Assembly (NCBI GenBank): GCA_900546225.1
Contig: URBZ01000003.1
Location: 61,165 to 125,164 of the forward strand
Direction: 5' to 3'
Length of the DNA: 64,000 bases
From: an uncultured Rickettsiales bacterium
Lineage (GTDB): Bacteria > Pseudomonadota > Alphaproteobacteria > Rs-D84
The position numbers and the translations under genes are program-made. The stretch's first letter is position 1. Every line of letters starts with the position of its first letter. This document shows positions 44,098-52,282 of the stretch, in pieces. A model generated the notes under the pieces. The model made no database searches, was not told the origin of the DNA, and saw only the letters and a program-made list of their open reading frames with translations.

Positions 44098-45030
44098 ATG
44101 AAAACACCGTGGTGGTTTTTACATAAAACACCGTTATCGTTTGTTCTGTTGCCTGTGGCGGCGGTTTATCGTGTGGCGTCGCTGGTGGTGCAATCGGTGC
44201 GTAAAATCGGCGCATATCAATCGCGTCGACCGGTGATTTGTGTTGGTAATATTATGGCGGGTGGTGTTGGAAAAACGCCGATTGTGCGTGAAATCGCAAT
44301 GCGATTTGATGCGCCCGTGGTTATGCGTGGGTATAAAAAAAGTGCAAAGACCGGTAACGCTGGGGACGAGGCGGTTATGCTGGCGCGCGCTGGCCTGCAA
44401 GTACATACAGGTAATCGTAGTGCGGCGATTAAATTATTAAATAGTCGTTCTGATTCGACAACGCCGATTGTCATGGACGATGGATTCCAAAATCCGCGTA
44501 TTAAAAAAGATATTTCTATTCTGGTATTTGACCAAGGGTTGGGATTTGGTAATGGATTCTTGTTGCCGGCCGGCCCGTTACGTGAACCTAAAAAGGCAAT
44601 TTCGCGTGCCGATGCAGTGATTGTTATTCGCAGTGCGCGTCCGCGCAAGAATTTCAAATTGCCGGAAAGCGCAGTTGTATTTTATGCCACAAACCAGACC
44701 GTATCGCCATACGATGAAAACGAACGTGTGTGCGCATTTGCGGGAATTGGATATCCAAAAAAGTTTTTCAAAATGCTGAATAATGTTGTGGTTTCGCGGC
44801 GCGCATTTCCAGACCACTGGCAATACACGGACGAAGATATTGAAAAGTTATTTGCATGGGCGGCGCGTAAAAATGCCCAGTTGGTTACAACGGAAAAAGA
44901 TTGGGTACGTTTGCCGGCCTATGCACGCGACAGAATAAAATATGCAAAGTTGGTCACATCGGTTGATGGTGCGTTCTTTGATTGGTTAAAGGAGAAAATA
45001 GAAAATGTCAACGCTGACAAAAAAAATTAA
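44098..45030 (+). CDS. lpxK: Tetraacyldisaccharide 4'-kinase
   Basis: LpxK phosphorylates the lipid A disaccharide at the 4' position to make lipid IVA, at the inner membrane. The 310-residue protein has an N-terminal hydrophobic helix, the P-loop GNIMAGGVGKTP (50-61), DDGFQN near residue 126 and LPAGPLREP. TTEKDWVRLP comes toward the end. It overlaps lpxC by 26 nt, so two lipid A enzymes that act at different steps are translationally coupled. Confidence 0.95.
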   Translation: MKTPWWFLHKTPLSFVLLPVAAVYRVASLVVQSVRKIGAYQSRRPVICVGNIMAGGVGKTPIVREIAMRFDAPVVMRGYKKSAKTGNAGDEAVMLARAGLQVHTGNRSAAIKLLNSRSDSTTPIVMDDGFQNPRIKKDISILVFDQGLGFGNGFLLPAGPLREPKKAISRADAVIVIRSARPRKNFKLPESAVVFYATNQTVSPYDENERVCAFAGIGYPKKFFKMLNNVVVSRRAFPDHWQYTDEDIEKLFAWAARKNAQLVTTEKDWVRLPAYARDRIKYAKLVTSVDGAFFDWLKEKIENVNADKKN

Positions 45031-45946
45031 AATTACTGGTGTCGGGATTCATTCTGGATTGCCGGTGAATATGGTTGTAAAGCCATCGAAAAAGTATGGG
45101 ATTTATTTCCATCGCAGCGATATACCTGAATCCCCGACGATTCAGGCATTGGCGGAAAATGTTGGCGAAACCAAAATGCGCAACACGACAATCGGGCGCA
45201 CCGATGGCGCGCATGTCCAGACCGTTGAACATTTGATGGCAGCGTTATTCTTGGCCGGCATTGACAGTGCAGTTATTGATATTGATGGGCCGGAAACACC
45301 AATCTTGGACGGCAGTGCGGCGGAATTTTTATCAAAGTTCATGGGGAATACCACGGGCGATGGTCGTATGAAAAAGATTATCGTTCGTCGGCCGGTTGTT
45401 GTCCATGCGCGCGAGGTTTTGCGTACATTGCCATGGCATGTTCGTTTGCAATTATGGGTGGTGAATAAAATCGCCGGTCGCAAGAGTGACGGATATGTAA
45501 AACTGAGTCCAAATGACGGTAAATCATTGGAAATCACGGCGACGTTGGTATATCCAGAAAAGATTATTGGTCGACAGACGTTTTCTTATCGTTTTGATGG
45601 CACGAAAAAATCAGTAAATGATTTTGTTAAAAATGTTGCGCGTGCACGTACGTTTGGAAAATATTCCGAATGGGAATATTTGAAGGCACATGGTATGGGG
45701 CGTGGCGCAAGCGAGAAAAACGTTATCGCATTAAATGATGCGGGTGACGGAACACTGAATCCTGTGATTTGGCCGGACGAATTTGTCCGTCACAAGGTTA
45801 TAGATGCAATTGGTGATATGTTCACGTCCGGTGGTATGGTTATTGGCGCGTTGGAATCGTACAAGGGCAGTCATGCGTTGAACAATTTGGTGTTGAAAAA
45901 ATTGTTCAGTGACCCCGCAAATTATGATATAGTAGATGGTAAATAA
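45005..45946 (+). CDS. lpxC: UDP-3-O-acyl-N-acetylglucosamine deacetylase
   Basis: LpxC is the zinc deacetylase that commits to lipid A synthesis. The 313-residue protein has H76 in TVEHLMAAL, RHKVIDAIGDM with the second His and Asp near 263-267, and GSHALNN with the catalytic His near 291. These are all the ligands known from the family. The central insert MGNTTGDGRMKK is ordinary. Usually lpxC lies near ftsZ or envA genes; here it is with lpxK. The start overlaps lpxK. Confidence 0.94.
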   Translation: MSTLTKKIKITGVGIHSGLPVNMVVKPSKKYGIYFHRSDIPESPTIQALAENVGETKMRNTTIGRTDGAHVQTVEHLMAALFLAGIDSAVIDIDGPETPILDGSAAEFLSKFMGNTTGDGRMKKIIVRRPVVVHAREVLRTLPWHVRLQLWVVNKIAGRKSDGYVKLSPNDGKSLEITATLVYPEKIIGRQTFSYRFDGTKKSVNDFVKNVARARTFGKYSEWEYLKAHGMGRGASEKNVIALNDAGDGTLNPVIWPDEFVRHKVIDAIGDMFTSGGMVIGALESYKGSHALNNLVLKKLFSDPANYDIVDGK

Positions 45947-45959
45947 AAGGATTTATAAA

Positions 45960-46376
45960 ATGAAAAAGATTTTTGCTGGGTTGGCGGTCTTGGCACTGGC
46001 GGCATGCGGTGGCATGATTAAAAACGAAAACGGCAGTGAATTGTTGACACAACTGGACGGCGAACCGACGGGTTGCGTTTATTTGTACAAGATTGAATCA
46101 GAGGTTTCGGTCTATGATTCCGATGATGCGCGTCGTTATCTGGAAAATCGTATTGCGGATCAGGCACGTGGTGGTAATGCATATTGGATTACCAGCCAGC
46201 GCACCCGTCCAAACGAATGGGTTATATTCGGGCCAGAACGCGCATTTATTCTGACGGCGAATGTGTATGATTGCCCATCGCAGCGGACAATTCGCACATC
46301 TGCGGCCCAAGTGCCAATTTCAGTACAGTATTCTGTGCCATGCACGAATGACATTTACGGTGCAGAATGCAGATAA
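45960..46376 (+). CDS. Putative lipoprotein, 138 residues
   Basis: Not recognised beyond its export signal. MKKIFAGLAVLALAAC ends in a lipobox with the lipidated Cys at 16. The mature part is mixed beta with DDARRYLENRIADQARGGNAYWI, which resembles small outer-membrane lipoproteins of the DUF4156/YjeI kind only loosely. AAAAGGA precedes the ATG at 45960, so the earlier in-frame ATG at 45936 inside lpxC is not used. It ends the acyltransferase-lpxK-lpxC operon before a terminator. Confidence 0.8.
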   Translation: MKKIFAGLAVLALAACGGMIKNENGSELLTQLDGEPTGCVYLYKIESEVSVYDSDDARRYLENRIADQARGGNAYWITSQRTRPNEWVIFGPERAFILTANVYDCPSQRTIRTSAAQVPISVQYSVPCTNDIYGAECR

Positions 46377-46398
46377 TGCATTTGTTGTATGTTTTTCG

Positions 46399-46425
46399 CC
46401 CGCTGAATTTTTCAGCGGGTTTTTC
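46399..46425 (+). terminator. Terminator after the lipoprotein gene
   Basis: CCCGCTGAA (46399-46407) and TTCAGCGGG (46411-46419) around TTT, followed by TTTTTC. Confidence 0.88.
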
Positions 46426-46434
46426 ATTCTGCGA

Positions 46435-46464
46435 TTGCGTTATTTGTTTGTTTTGTGTTATAAT
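46435..46464 (+). promoter_or_regulatory. Promoter of the pil operon
   Basis: TTGCGT at 46435 and a perfect TATAAT at 46459, 18 nt apart, with TG before the -10. The first pil gene starts about 29 nt downstream. Confidence 0.65.
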
Positions 46465-46492
46465 TGCCATATCAAACTAGGGCAGAGAGAAA

Positions 46493-47752
46493 TTGCAGGG
46501 GAATATCATCACCATTAAACGTAAAAAATACGCCACAGGTCTGTTTTGGCAACCGATTGGGGCGGGTTTTGTCGCGCGCACATATGCACGTAATCTGTCG
46601 CGCGGTGTTGACCGTAAATACAATATGTATGCCGAATATCGGTCTATGGTCGGGTTGGGGTCGCGTCGCGCCGGACATCGCAGTGGTATGTCTGCGGCTG
46701 CGGCAGAGGTTATGGATTCCCTGACTGAATTTAATTCGTTTTTAGGTGTGTTTCCGGCGGGTGACCAGTTTTACTTGGTTGCGGTGCGTAATGGTATTAT
46801 TCTGGAAGACAAGGTTTTTGCCCGTGCCGATGATGCGCGTGCGGCGTATTCACGTTTGTCGGAAATTCCGGATTGGAATGCATTGTTTGCCCCAGGGGCG
46901 TGGGGAATGCCACGCGCCGTTGAACGCAATTTGTCGGATTTAATTACAGATTCTGCGCATGCGACAATACATCATATCAGTCGTTTGTCCCGTATTATGG
47001 TATCGGGTAGTATAATCGCATTATTTATTGTTGGGCTGTCGGTGTTCTTTCGTGAACCATTACAGCAAATGATGACACCACCACAGGTTGCAAAAATCAA
47101 CCCTGAACTGGCGGCAGAATACAAACGTCAAATCGAAGAAAAGAACAAAGAATTAGACGCGCAATTTGAAATAGAAAAGAAATTGCCGCCGCAACCATTG
47201 GTGATGCCGTACGATAATCTGCCTGATGTGGCGGCGCGTGCCGATGTTTGTTATCAGGCGATTGGTTTTGTGATGCAGCCAATCTATGGTTGGAATCAGG
47301 TATCGGCGGAATGTGGTGAAACGCATGCGACCGCGCGTTTCACGCGCAGTTTTGGAACGTTGGCCGATTTTTATCAGGTGGCGACTGAATTGATGCCGGC
47401 GTCATTTGTGTCCGAAGAATCATCGGATTCTGTATCTGTGCGTGCCACATTGCCAAATGTTGAAACGCATTCTTCGATTGATGAACGTGATGCAGAAACT
47501 GTTGTGCGCGCGATTCAGACAGCGTTTCAGGGAATATCAACAAACGTTGATGTGAATGTTGTCACAGACGTTTTAACAAATGGTGTCGATACGGCAACCT
47601 TGAATGTTGTAGAGGTTGGGGCAGAATCCAAAATGACACCAATGCAATTCATGAAAATCTTTGAAGATTTTGGTGGGGTTTATATGACGCGTTGTACGTG
47701 GAACGTCAGCGCACGAATCTGGAACTATGAGGTGATAATCTATGTTAAATAA
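46493..47752 (+). CDS. PilO-like type IVb pilus assembly protein
   Basis: The 419-residue protein resembles PilO of the R64/IncI thin-pilus system. It has an N-terminal soluble domain with KRKKYATGLFWQP, one membrane helix (about 166-185), a short coiled coil (about 205-230) and a periplasmic C-terminal domain. The start is uncertain: TTG at 46493 follows GAGAGAAA, while AGGGGA at 46497 would suit a rare ATC or ATT a few codons later; no in-frame ATG exists nearby. It overlaps the next gene by 11 nt. The call rests on the neighbouring order as much as on sequence. Confidence 0.7.
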   Translation: MQGNIITIKRKKYATGLFWQPIGAGFVARTYARNLSRGVDRKYNMYAEYRSMVGLGSRRAGHRSGMSAAAAEVMDSLTEFNSFLGVFPAGDQFYLVAVRNGIILEDKVFARADDARAAYSRLSEIPDWNALFAPGAWGMPRAVERNLSDLITDSAHATIHHISRLSRIMVSGSIIALFIVGLSVFFREPLQQMMTPPQVAKINPELAAEYKRQIEEKNKELDAQFEIEKKLPPQPLVMPYDNLPDVAARADVCYQAIGFVMQPIYGWNQVSAECGETHATARFTRSFGTLADFYQVATELMPASFVSEESSDSVSVRATLPNVETHSSIDERDAETVVRAIQTAFQGISTNVDVNVVTDVLTNGVDTATLNVVEVGAESKMTPMQFMKIFEDFGGVYMTRCTWNVSARIWNYEVIIYVK

Positions 47753-48461
47753 ATTGATGTTAAATTTGTTGTTGGCGGCATCTGTGGTGGCATTGCCTGT
47801 GTCGTATGCGTCGGCCGAGGTTCTGGACGAAGATATTGAAATCGTGGACACTGTATCAGAGAGTGATGGTGCATCTGATGATGCGGCGATGGAATCGCAA
47901 TCTGCGAACGCGGTGGCGAATTATGATGTTGATGGTTCGCTGTTTCAACAGATTACAGATTTGGAACAAGAAAAGGTTCTGATGCAGTTGGAAAAAGAAC
48001 GTGCCCAGTTGGATTTGGAACTGGACAGATTGGCGGCTGAAAAAATCAAGTTGCATATGGAAATTGATACTTTGTCAGGCCGTGCAGAACAACAGCAACA
48101 AGAACTGGAAAACGCCAAGGCAAAGTTAGAGGCAGAAACGGCGAAGTTAGAAAAACAAAAGGCGGCACTGGAAAACGATGAAGCAGAAACGGTTGTTAAA
48201 TCCGCACGCACGGCCAGCACAGATGACGAAAAGACAGGGGTTAAAAAGGTTACCGAACTGTTCAAACTGGTAAATATTTTTGGTGCGGGTAATCAATTAC
48301 AGGCAACGGTTGCAGATCTGACGACGGGTCAGAATAAAAAGATTTCTGTGGGGCGCAGCATAGATGGATACACGGTAAAATCCATATCGTTGGACGACGG
48401 GATTATGTTTGTTGACCCAGATGGAAATACCCAGACATTGAATGTTGTCAGTGGTAAATAA
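47742..48461 (+). CDS. PilP-like type IVb pilus assembly protein
   Basis: A 239-residue exported protein with a signal peptide (about 1-25, MLNKLMLNLLLAASVVALPVSYASA), an acidic linker and a long Gln/Glu/Leu coiled coil (about 70-150). A compact C-terminal beta domain (about 180-239) ends DGNTQTLNVVSGK. This layout fits PilP of R64-like pili, an inner-membrane/periplasmic partner of PilO, although a typical PilP is shorter (about 150 residues). It overlaps PilO and is followed by the pilus ATPase. Confidence 0.68.
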   Translation: MLNKLMLNLLLAASVVALPVSYASAEVLDEDIEIVDTVSESDGASDDAAMESQSANAVANYDVDGSLFQQITDLEQEKVLMQLEKERAQLDLELDRLAAEKIKLHMEIDTLSGRAEQQQQELENAKAKLEAETAKLEKQKAALENDEAETVVKSARTASTDDEKTGVKKVTELFKLVNIFGAGNQLQATVADLTTGQNKKISVGRSIDGYTVKSISLDDGIMFVDPDGNTQTLNVVSGK

Positions 48462-48481
48462 TTAAACGTGGGACGCATGGT

Positions 48482-50119
48482 ATGAATGATGCAGAAAACA
48501 ATGTTTTGAACAATATTCCGGTGGAAAGCAAACCATCTGTGCCGGCGGGATTGGAAAATTCCGAACCCAAAGATATTGTTGATTATTTGTTTTCAAACGG
48601 CAATCGTTTGATGACGGCGACGGGTGCACCGTTGGAATTGCCACGTGATACCCAAGGGTTGATTGCGTATTTTTCAGGTGGTGAAATTATTATTTCGCGC
48701 ACACATCGTTATGATGGGCGCGTGCTGGCGTTTCTGGATTTATTAAAGGCGCGTGGTCGCGCAATGCGCGTGCCGTTTTATTCTGATTTGGGTTTGGTGT
48801 CGGCGATTTATAAATCGTATGATGCGCGTTTGGGTGGCACGGCACGTGTCAGTCGCGATTACGACAACCAAATGCAAAAGGATTTTGTTGATATTGTTGC
48901 GCGCGCGGCCGCCCAGAAAGTGTCTGATATTCATATCGAGGTTGGCGATCAAACAACAATCTATTTCCGTATTGATGGCAGTATGCAGCCCGTTTTGGAA
49001 TATAATTCGGGTTGGGGTGAATCGTTTGTTCGTGCGGCGTTTGCATCGTCTGATATGTCGAATGCGAACTATGCCCAGAATGAATATCAATCCGCCCAGA
49101 AAGATGGACGCACACCCCTGCGCGGGACCAAGGATTTATATCTGCCACTGGGGATTTTAAGTATTCGTATGCAATTCAACCCAATCGCATTTGGATCACG
49201 TTATGTCGTGATGCGATTGCTGTACGATAACCCGTCCGAGGGGATTAAAACCGAACAAGAATTTGGCGAATATGAACAGCGTTTGCTGATGCGTCTGCGC
49301 GCGTTTCCGACCGGTCTGGTAATTGTGGCGGGGCCAACCAGTTCTGGTAAATCAACGACATTGGTTCGTAATATGTCATTGATGCTGAAAGAACGTCACT
49401 ATGAAATCAATATGATTACGGTGGAAAATCCCGTTGAACAAAAGATTTTTGGTGCGCACCAGATGCCTGTTGTCAACACCACAAACGAAGAAGAACGCGA
49501 AGAGAAGTATACAGAGGCACTGGCCGCCGCATTGCGCAGTGACCCTGATACATTGATGGTGGGTGAAATTCGTACGTTGGCGGCGGCGCAGTTGACGGTG
49601 CGTGGTGCGTTGTCGGGGCATAATGTTTGGACAACATTGCACGCTAATTCTGCGATGGCGGCGTTGACGCGTCTGTTGGATTTGGGTATTGAATCATTCA
49701 AATTAAAAGAAGAAACACTGATGCGTGGTTTGATTTCCATGCGTCTGTTCAAAAAATTGTGTCCATATTGCCGTGAACGCTTGATTGATCACCCTGAACA
49801 CCCCGCGTACCAGCGTGTGTTGGATGCGTTTGGGGAACTGGGGCTGCGTCAGGTTTTTGTTCGTGGCGCGGGGTGCAAGGAATGCAAGGGCACAGGAACA
49901 TTGGGACGTATCAAGGCCGGTGAAATCATTATTACAAACAGTGAATTTTTACGTCTGGCGTTGGCGGGCAATACCGATGGGGCATTGCGTTACTGGCTGG
50001 AAGATATGGACGGTCGCACATTGAAAGAGGCGGCAATGGCCTTGATGTTACAGGGTATTATTGGTGTTGATGAATTGGAACGTTGGGTTGGATTATTAGA
50101 TAGACCAGGGGTGTATTGA
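48482..50119 (+). CDS. PilQ-like secretion/pilus ATPase (GspE/PilT superfamily)
   Basis: This cytoplasmic hexameric ATPase should drive pilus extension. The 545-residue protein has an N-terminal domain, then Walker A GPTSSGKST near residue 284, the Asp box (ITVENPVEQ), Walker B with SDPDTLMVGEIRTL, and the His box (GHNVWTTLHAN). A zinc knuckle CPYC...CKEC follows. These are hallmarks of GspE/PilT proteins; the order PilO-PilP-ATPase-PilR points to the R64 PilQ type, which is an ATPase and not the secretin called PilQ in type IVa pili. pilR follows after 1 nt. Confidence 0.85.
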   Translation: MNDAENNVLNNIPVESKPSVPAGLENSEPKDIVDYLFSNGNRLMTATGAPLELPRDTQGLIAYFSGGEIIISRTHRYDGRVLAFLDLLKARGRAMRVPFYSDLGLVSAIYKSYDARLGGTARVSRDYDNQMQKDFVDIVARAAAQKVSDIHIEVGDQTTIYFRIDGSMQPVLEYNSGWGESFVRAAFASSDMSNANYAQNEYQSAQKDGRTPLRGTKDLYLPLGILSIRMQFNPIAFGSRYVVMRLLYDNPSEGIKTEQEFGEYEQRLLMRLRAFPTGLVIVAGPTSSGKSTTLVRNMSLMLKERHYEINMITVENPVEQKIFGAHQMPVVNTTNEEEREEKYTEALAAALRSDPDTLMVGEIRTLAAAQLTVRGALSGHNVWTTLHANSAMAALTRLLDLGIESFKLKEETLMRGLISMRLFKKLCPYCRERLIDHPEHPAYQRVLDAFGELGLRQVFVRGAGCKECKGTGTLGRIKAGEIIITNSEFLRLALAGNTDGALRYWLEDMDGRTLKEAAMALMLQGIIGVDELERWVGLLDRPGVY

Positions 50120-50120
50120 T

Positions 50121-51194
50121 ATGATAACCAAACTGGACAAGATTTACGCGAAAATTGTGTTCAAATTGAACACTGAAAAACGTATGATGATGGCGCGCAA
50201 GTTGGCGTCGCTGTTACGTAATGATTTTTCATTGATGGACGCGTTGGGTCGTTTGGAAATGGTTGAGTCCAAAAATGGGGAAAAACCAAACGAACCTTTT
50301 GCCATTGCGATGCGTGAATTTCAGAAAAATCTGGAACGTGGTATGAGTTTTTCTGACGCAACGCGTGATTGGGTGCCTGCGGACGAAACGTTGCTGCTGA
50401 CGTCTGGAAATTTGTCTGATTTGGTGGTTGCGCTGGAAAGCATCAGCCGTGTTGTTGATGGTGCACAGCGTATCAAGCGCGCAATGATTGGTGCATTTGC
50501 GTACCCATTGTTTTTGTTGGTGTTGACGTTTGGTATAATTATTATGGTCGGTTTATATCTGGTTCCGCCATTGGCCGAGGTTGCAGGCAGTTCCATGGTG
50601 TGGAAATCGGCGGCGGCATCGCTGATTGCACTGTCGGAATTTTCAATTAAATATTGGTATGTGTTTGCAGTTGGATTCTGTGCATTGATTATGATTATAT
50701 GGGTCAGTTTGTCGCATTGGTCGGGCCCGCTGCGTCGCGTGTTTGATAAATTACCACCATGGAATATTTACAAGATTCAGTTGTCTGTTGGTTGGCTGAT
50801 GGGGTTGTCATCAATGGTTGCGGCGGGGATTACAATACCGGACGCAATGCGTATGTTGGCGGACAATTCGAACAGATATCTGCGCAGTATTTTGGACGCA
50901 ACACTGCGTTATATTGCAAATGGTGATAATTTGGGTATGGCGTTGGCGCATTCGGGGCGTGATTTTCCAAACGAAGAACTGATTGGCGATTTAACGATTT
51001 ATGCCGATATGAATGGATTCGACAAGAATTTGTCACGGGTGGCGAATGACTATCTGGACGAATCCGTGCGCAAGATTGAATCGATTTCCAATGTATTGAA
51101 CAGTGTTGGCATCTTGCTGGTATCTGTGGTTATTGCATGGGTTGTATTGGGCACATTCCAAATGCAAGATCAAATCACCGCAGCACTCTCATAA
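50121..51194 (+). CDS. PilR-like inner-membrane platform protein (GspF superfamily)
   Basis: The 357-residue protein is a GspF/PilC-type platform with two helical cytoplasmic domains and three membrane helices (about 120-150, 165-195 and 330-350). AFAYPLFLLVLTFGIIIMVGLYLVPPLAE and the C-terminal VLNSVGILLVSVVIAWVVLG fit the family. In R64-like pili this protein is PilR. It ends the cluster; no prepilin (pilS), secretin (pilN) or peptidase (pilU) lies here, so the system must be completed elsewhere or be reduced. Confidence 0.8.
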   Translation: MITKLDKIYAKIVFKLNTEKRMMMARKLASLLRNDFSLMDALGRLEMVESKNGEKPNEPFAIAMREFQKNLERGMSFSDATRDWVPADETLLLTSGNLSDLVVALESISRVVDGAQRIKRAMIGAFAYPLFLLVLTFGIIIMVGLYLVPPLAEVAGSSMVWKSAAASLIALSEFSIKYWYVFAVGFCALIMIIWVSLSHWSGPLRRVFDKLPPWNIYKIQLSVGWLMGLSSMVAAGITIPDAMRMLADNSNRYLRSILDATLRYIANGDNLGMALAHSGRDFPNEELIGDLTIYADMNGFDKNLSRVANDYLDESVRKIESISNVLNSVGILLVSVVIAWVVLGTFQMQDQITAALS

Positions 51195-51333
51195 GAGAGC
51201 AAAGAGCAGAGAGCAATGAAGCGCGCCGACCGGCGCGCTTGTTTATTTCATGTCGTTTCAAATATAGACAAAAAATAAACTTTATCACTTACTCACTTTC
51301 ATTTGCTCTCTGCGCTTTGCTCTCTGCTCTCTA
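51194..51333. repeat. Small interspersed MITE-like element, copy 2
   Basis: The left end AGAGAGCAAAGAGCAGAGAG begins at the pilR stop, and the right end (51302-51333) is its inverted partner. Bases 51301-51326 are the exact reverse complement of 1924-1949. The interior carries the pilR terminator and otherwise AT-rich sequence without a gene. It lies, as copy 1 does, beside a TGCCC...GGGCA terminator. Confidence 0.6.
51219..51245 (+). terminator. Terminator of the pil operon
   Basis: AAGCGCGCC (51219-51227) and GGCGCGCTT (51232-51240) around GACC, then TGTTTATTT. It lies inside the repeat element. Confidence 0.75.
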
Positions 51334-51334
51334 T

Positions 51335-51362
51335 AAAAAATGCCCTATCGGGGCATTTTTTT
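51335..51362. terminator. Terminator at the 3' end of the RusA-like gene
   Basis: AAAAAATGCCC TATCG GGGCATTTTTT, a symmetrical hairpin that overlaps the stop codon of the minus-strand gene and can work in both directions. Confidence 0.82.
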
Positions 51363-51930
51363 ATACCATAAACGGCAGGTTTTCAAGTGTGCCTTCGGCG
51401 ACACGGACATTGACGTCCAGCATTATAAATACCGCATCAGGCGTTTTTGGAATGCTTTCGCTGAATAATTCTGTGCCCAGCAAGTGGCTGGTATTGACCG
51501 ACAGTTTGGTTATCAAATGATCATCGTCCAGCAATGTATAAATTGGGCCGATATCACGTGGGGTGTTTTCGCCAACCTCGTGCTCGTTCTGGGGGCAACG
51601 CAGGCCGTCCAGCAATGTTTTAACGCGATTATCGATATCACGGCGCGGGACGCCCACAATTTCAGGGTGCATCATTTGAATATCGATTTCCGCCAATAAT
51701 TTCAGGTTTGGTGTGATGATTGGATTCCAATCAATACCACCCACGTGGCGGGTTGTAATCGGGCTCTTGGTGGCGGTGGGTACCATATATTGCGTCAGGT
51801 TATTCCATGGCTGATGTTCCACCAATTTTTTCAGTTGTGGGTGGAATTGCATGCGAATATCGGAAATATGCTGTGACCGCTTTTTTGGATTGATTAAAAT
51901 ATCGCCAAAATACAATAATTTGAATTTCAT
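51361..51930 (-). CDS. RusA-like protein
   Basis: The 189-residue protein has RRDIDNRVKTLLDGLR followed about 30 residues later by LLDDDHLITKLSV. This D-x-D-N-x-x-K...D-D pattern matches the catalytic aspartates of RusA-type Holliday-junction resolvases, though the protein is longer than phage RusA (about 120 residues). The N-terminal 80 residues are unfamiliar. It may resolve recombination intermediates in the absence or support of RuvC. It is paired with a 90-residue gene 3 nt upstream. The call rests on this one motif group. Confidence 0.6.
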   Translation of the reverse strand: MKFKLLYFGDILINPKKRSQHISDIRMQFHPQLKKLVEHQPWNNLTQYMVPTATKSPITTRHVGGIDWNPIITPNLKLLAEIDIQMMHPEIVGVPRRDIDNRVKTLLDGLRCPQNEHEVGENTPRDIGPIYTLLDDDHLITKLSVNTSHLLGTELFSESIPKTPDAVFIMLDVNVRVAEGTLENLPFMV

Positions 51931-51933
51931 GGA

Positions 51934-52206
51934 TTATTTCTCCTTGGCCAGTAATTCTTTGAATTTTTCGTCCGCCAGTGGGTGCAGACGGTATGCAGGA
52001 AATCCGTCCTTGGTCTTGGAATGAACCAATGGATCAATGGTTATCATTGGGCGTGAACCGTATTTGGTCAATATTTTTGTCCCGCGTTTGAATTGTTCGT
52101 GCATAATCTGGGCCGCGGTCAGTTTGTCCGTGCCGTACTTTTTAGCCGCCGCCACTGGCGACAGATAATCAGATTTTGAAAATACTGGTGCTTTGCTTTC
52201 TACCAT
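51934..52206 (-). CDS. Unknown protein, 90 residues
   Basis: Not recognised. A basic, soluble 90-residue protein (MVESKAPVFSKSDYLSPVAAAKKYG...) with no signal peptide or cysteine. It is followed after 3 nt by the RusA-like gene, so the two are probably one operon. AAAAAGGGG lies upstream of the ATG. The middle (IMHEQFKRGTKILTKYGSRPMITIDPLVHSK) is the most structured-looking part. Confidence 0.65.
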   Translation of the reverse strand: MVESKAPVFSKSDYLSPVAAAKKYGTDKLTAAQIMHEQFKRGTKILTKYGSRPMITIDPLVHSKTKDGFPAYRLHPLADEKFKELLAKEK

Positions 52207-52226
52207 AATTTTTATCCCCTTTTTCC

Positions 52227-52255
52227 TTGATAATTATACCAGAAATTGCTATTTT
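52227..52255 (+). promoter_or_regulatory. Promoter of gyrB
   Basis: TTGATA at 52227-52232 and TATTTT at 52250-52255, 17 nt apart, about 28 nt before gyrB. Confidence 0.55.
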
Positions 52256-52282
52256 TCACATAGAAAAAAGAAAGGAATATAA

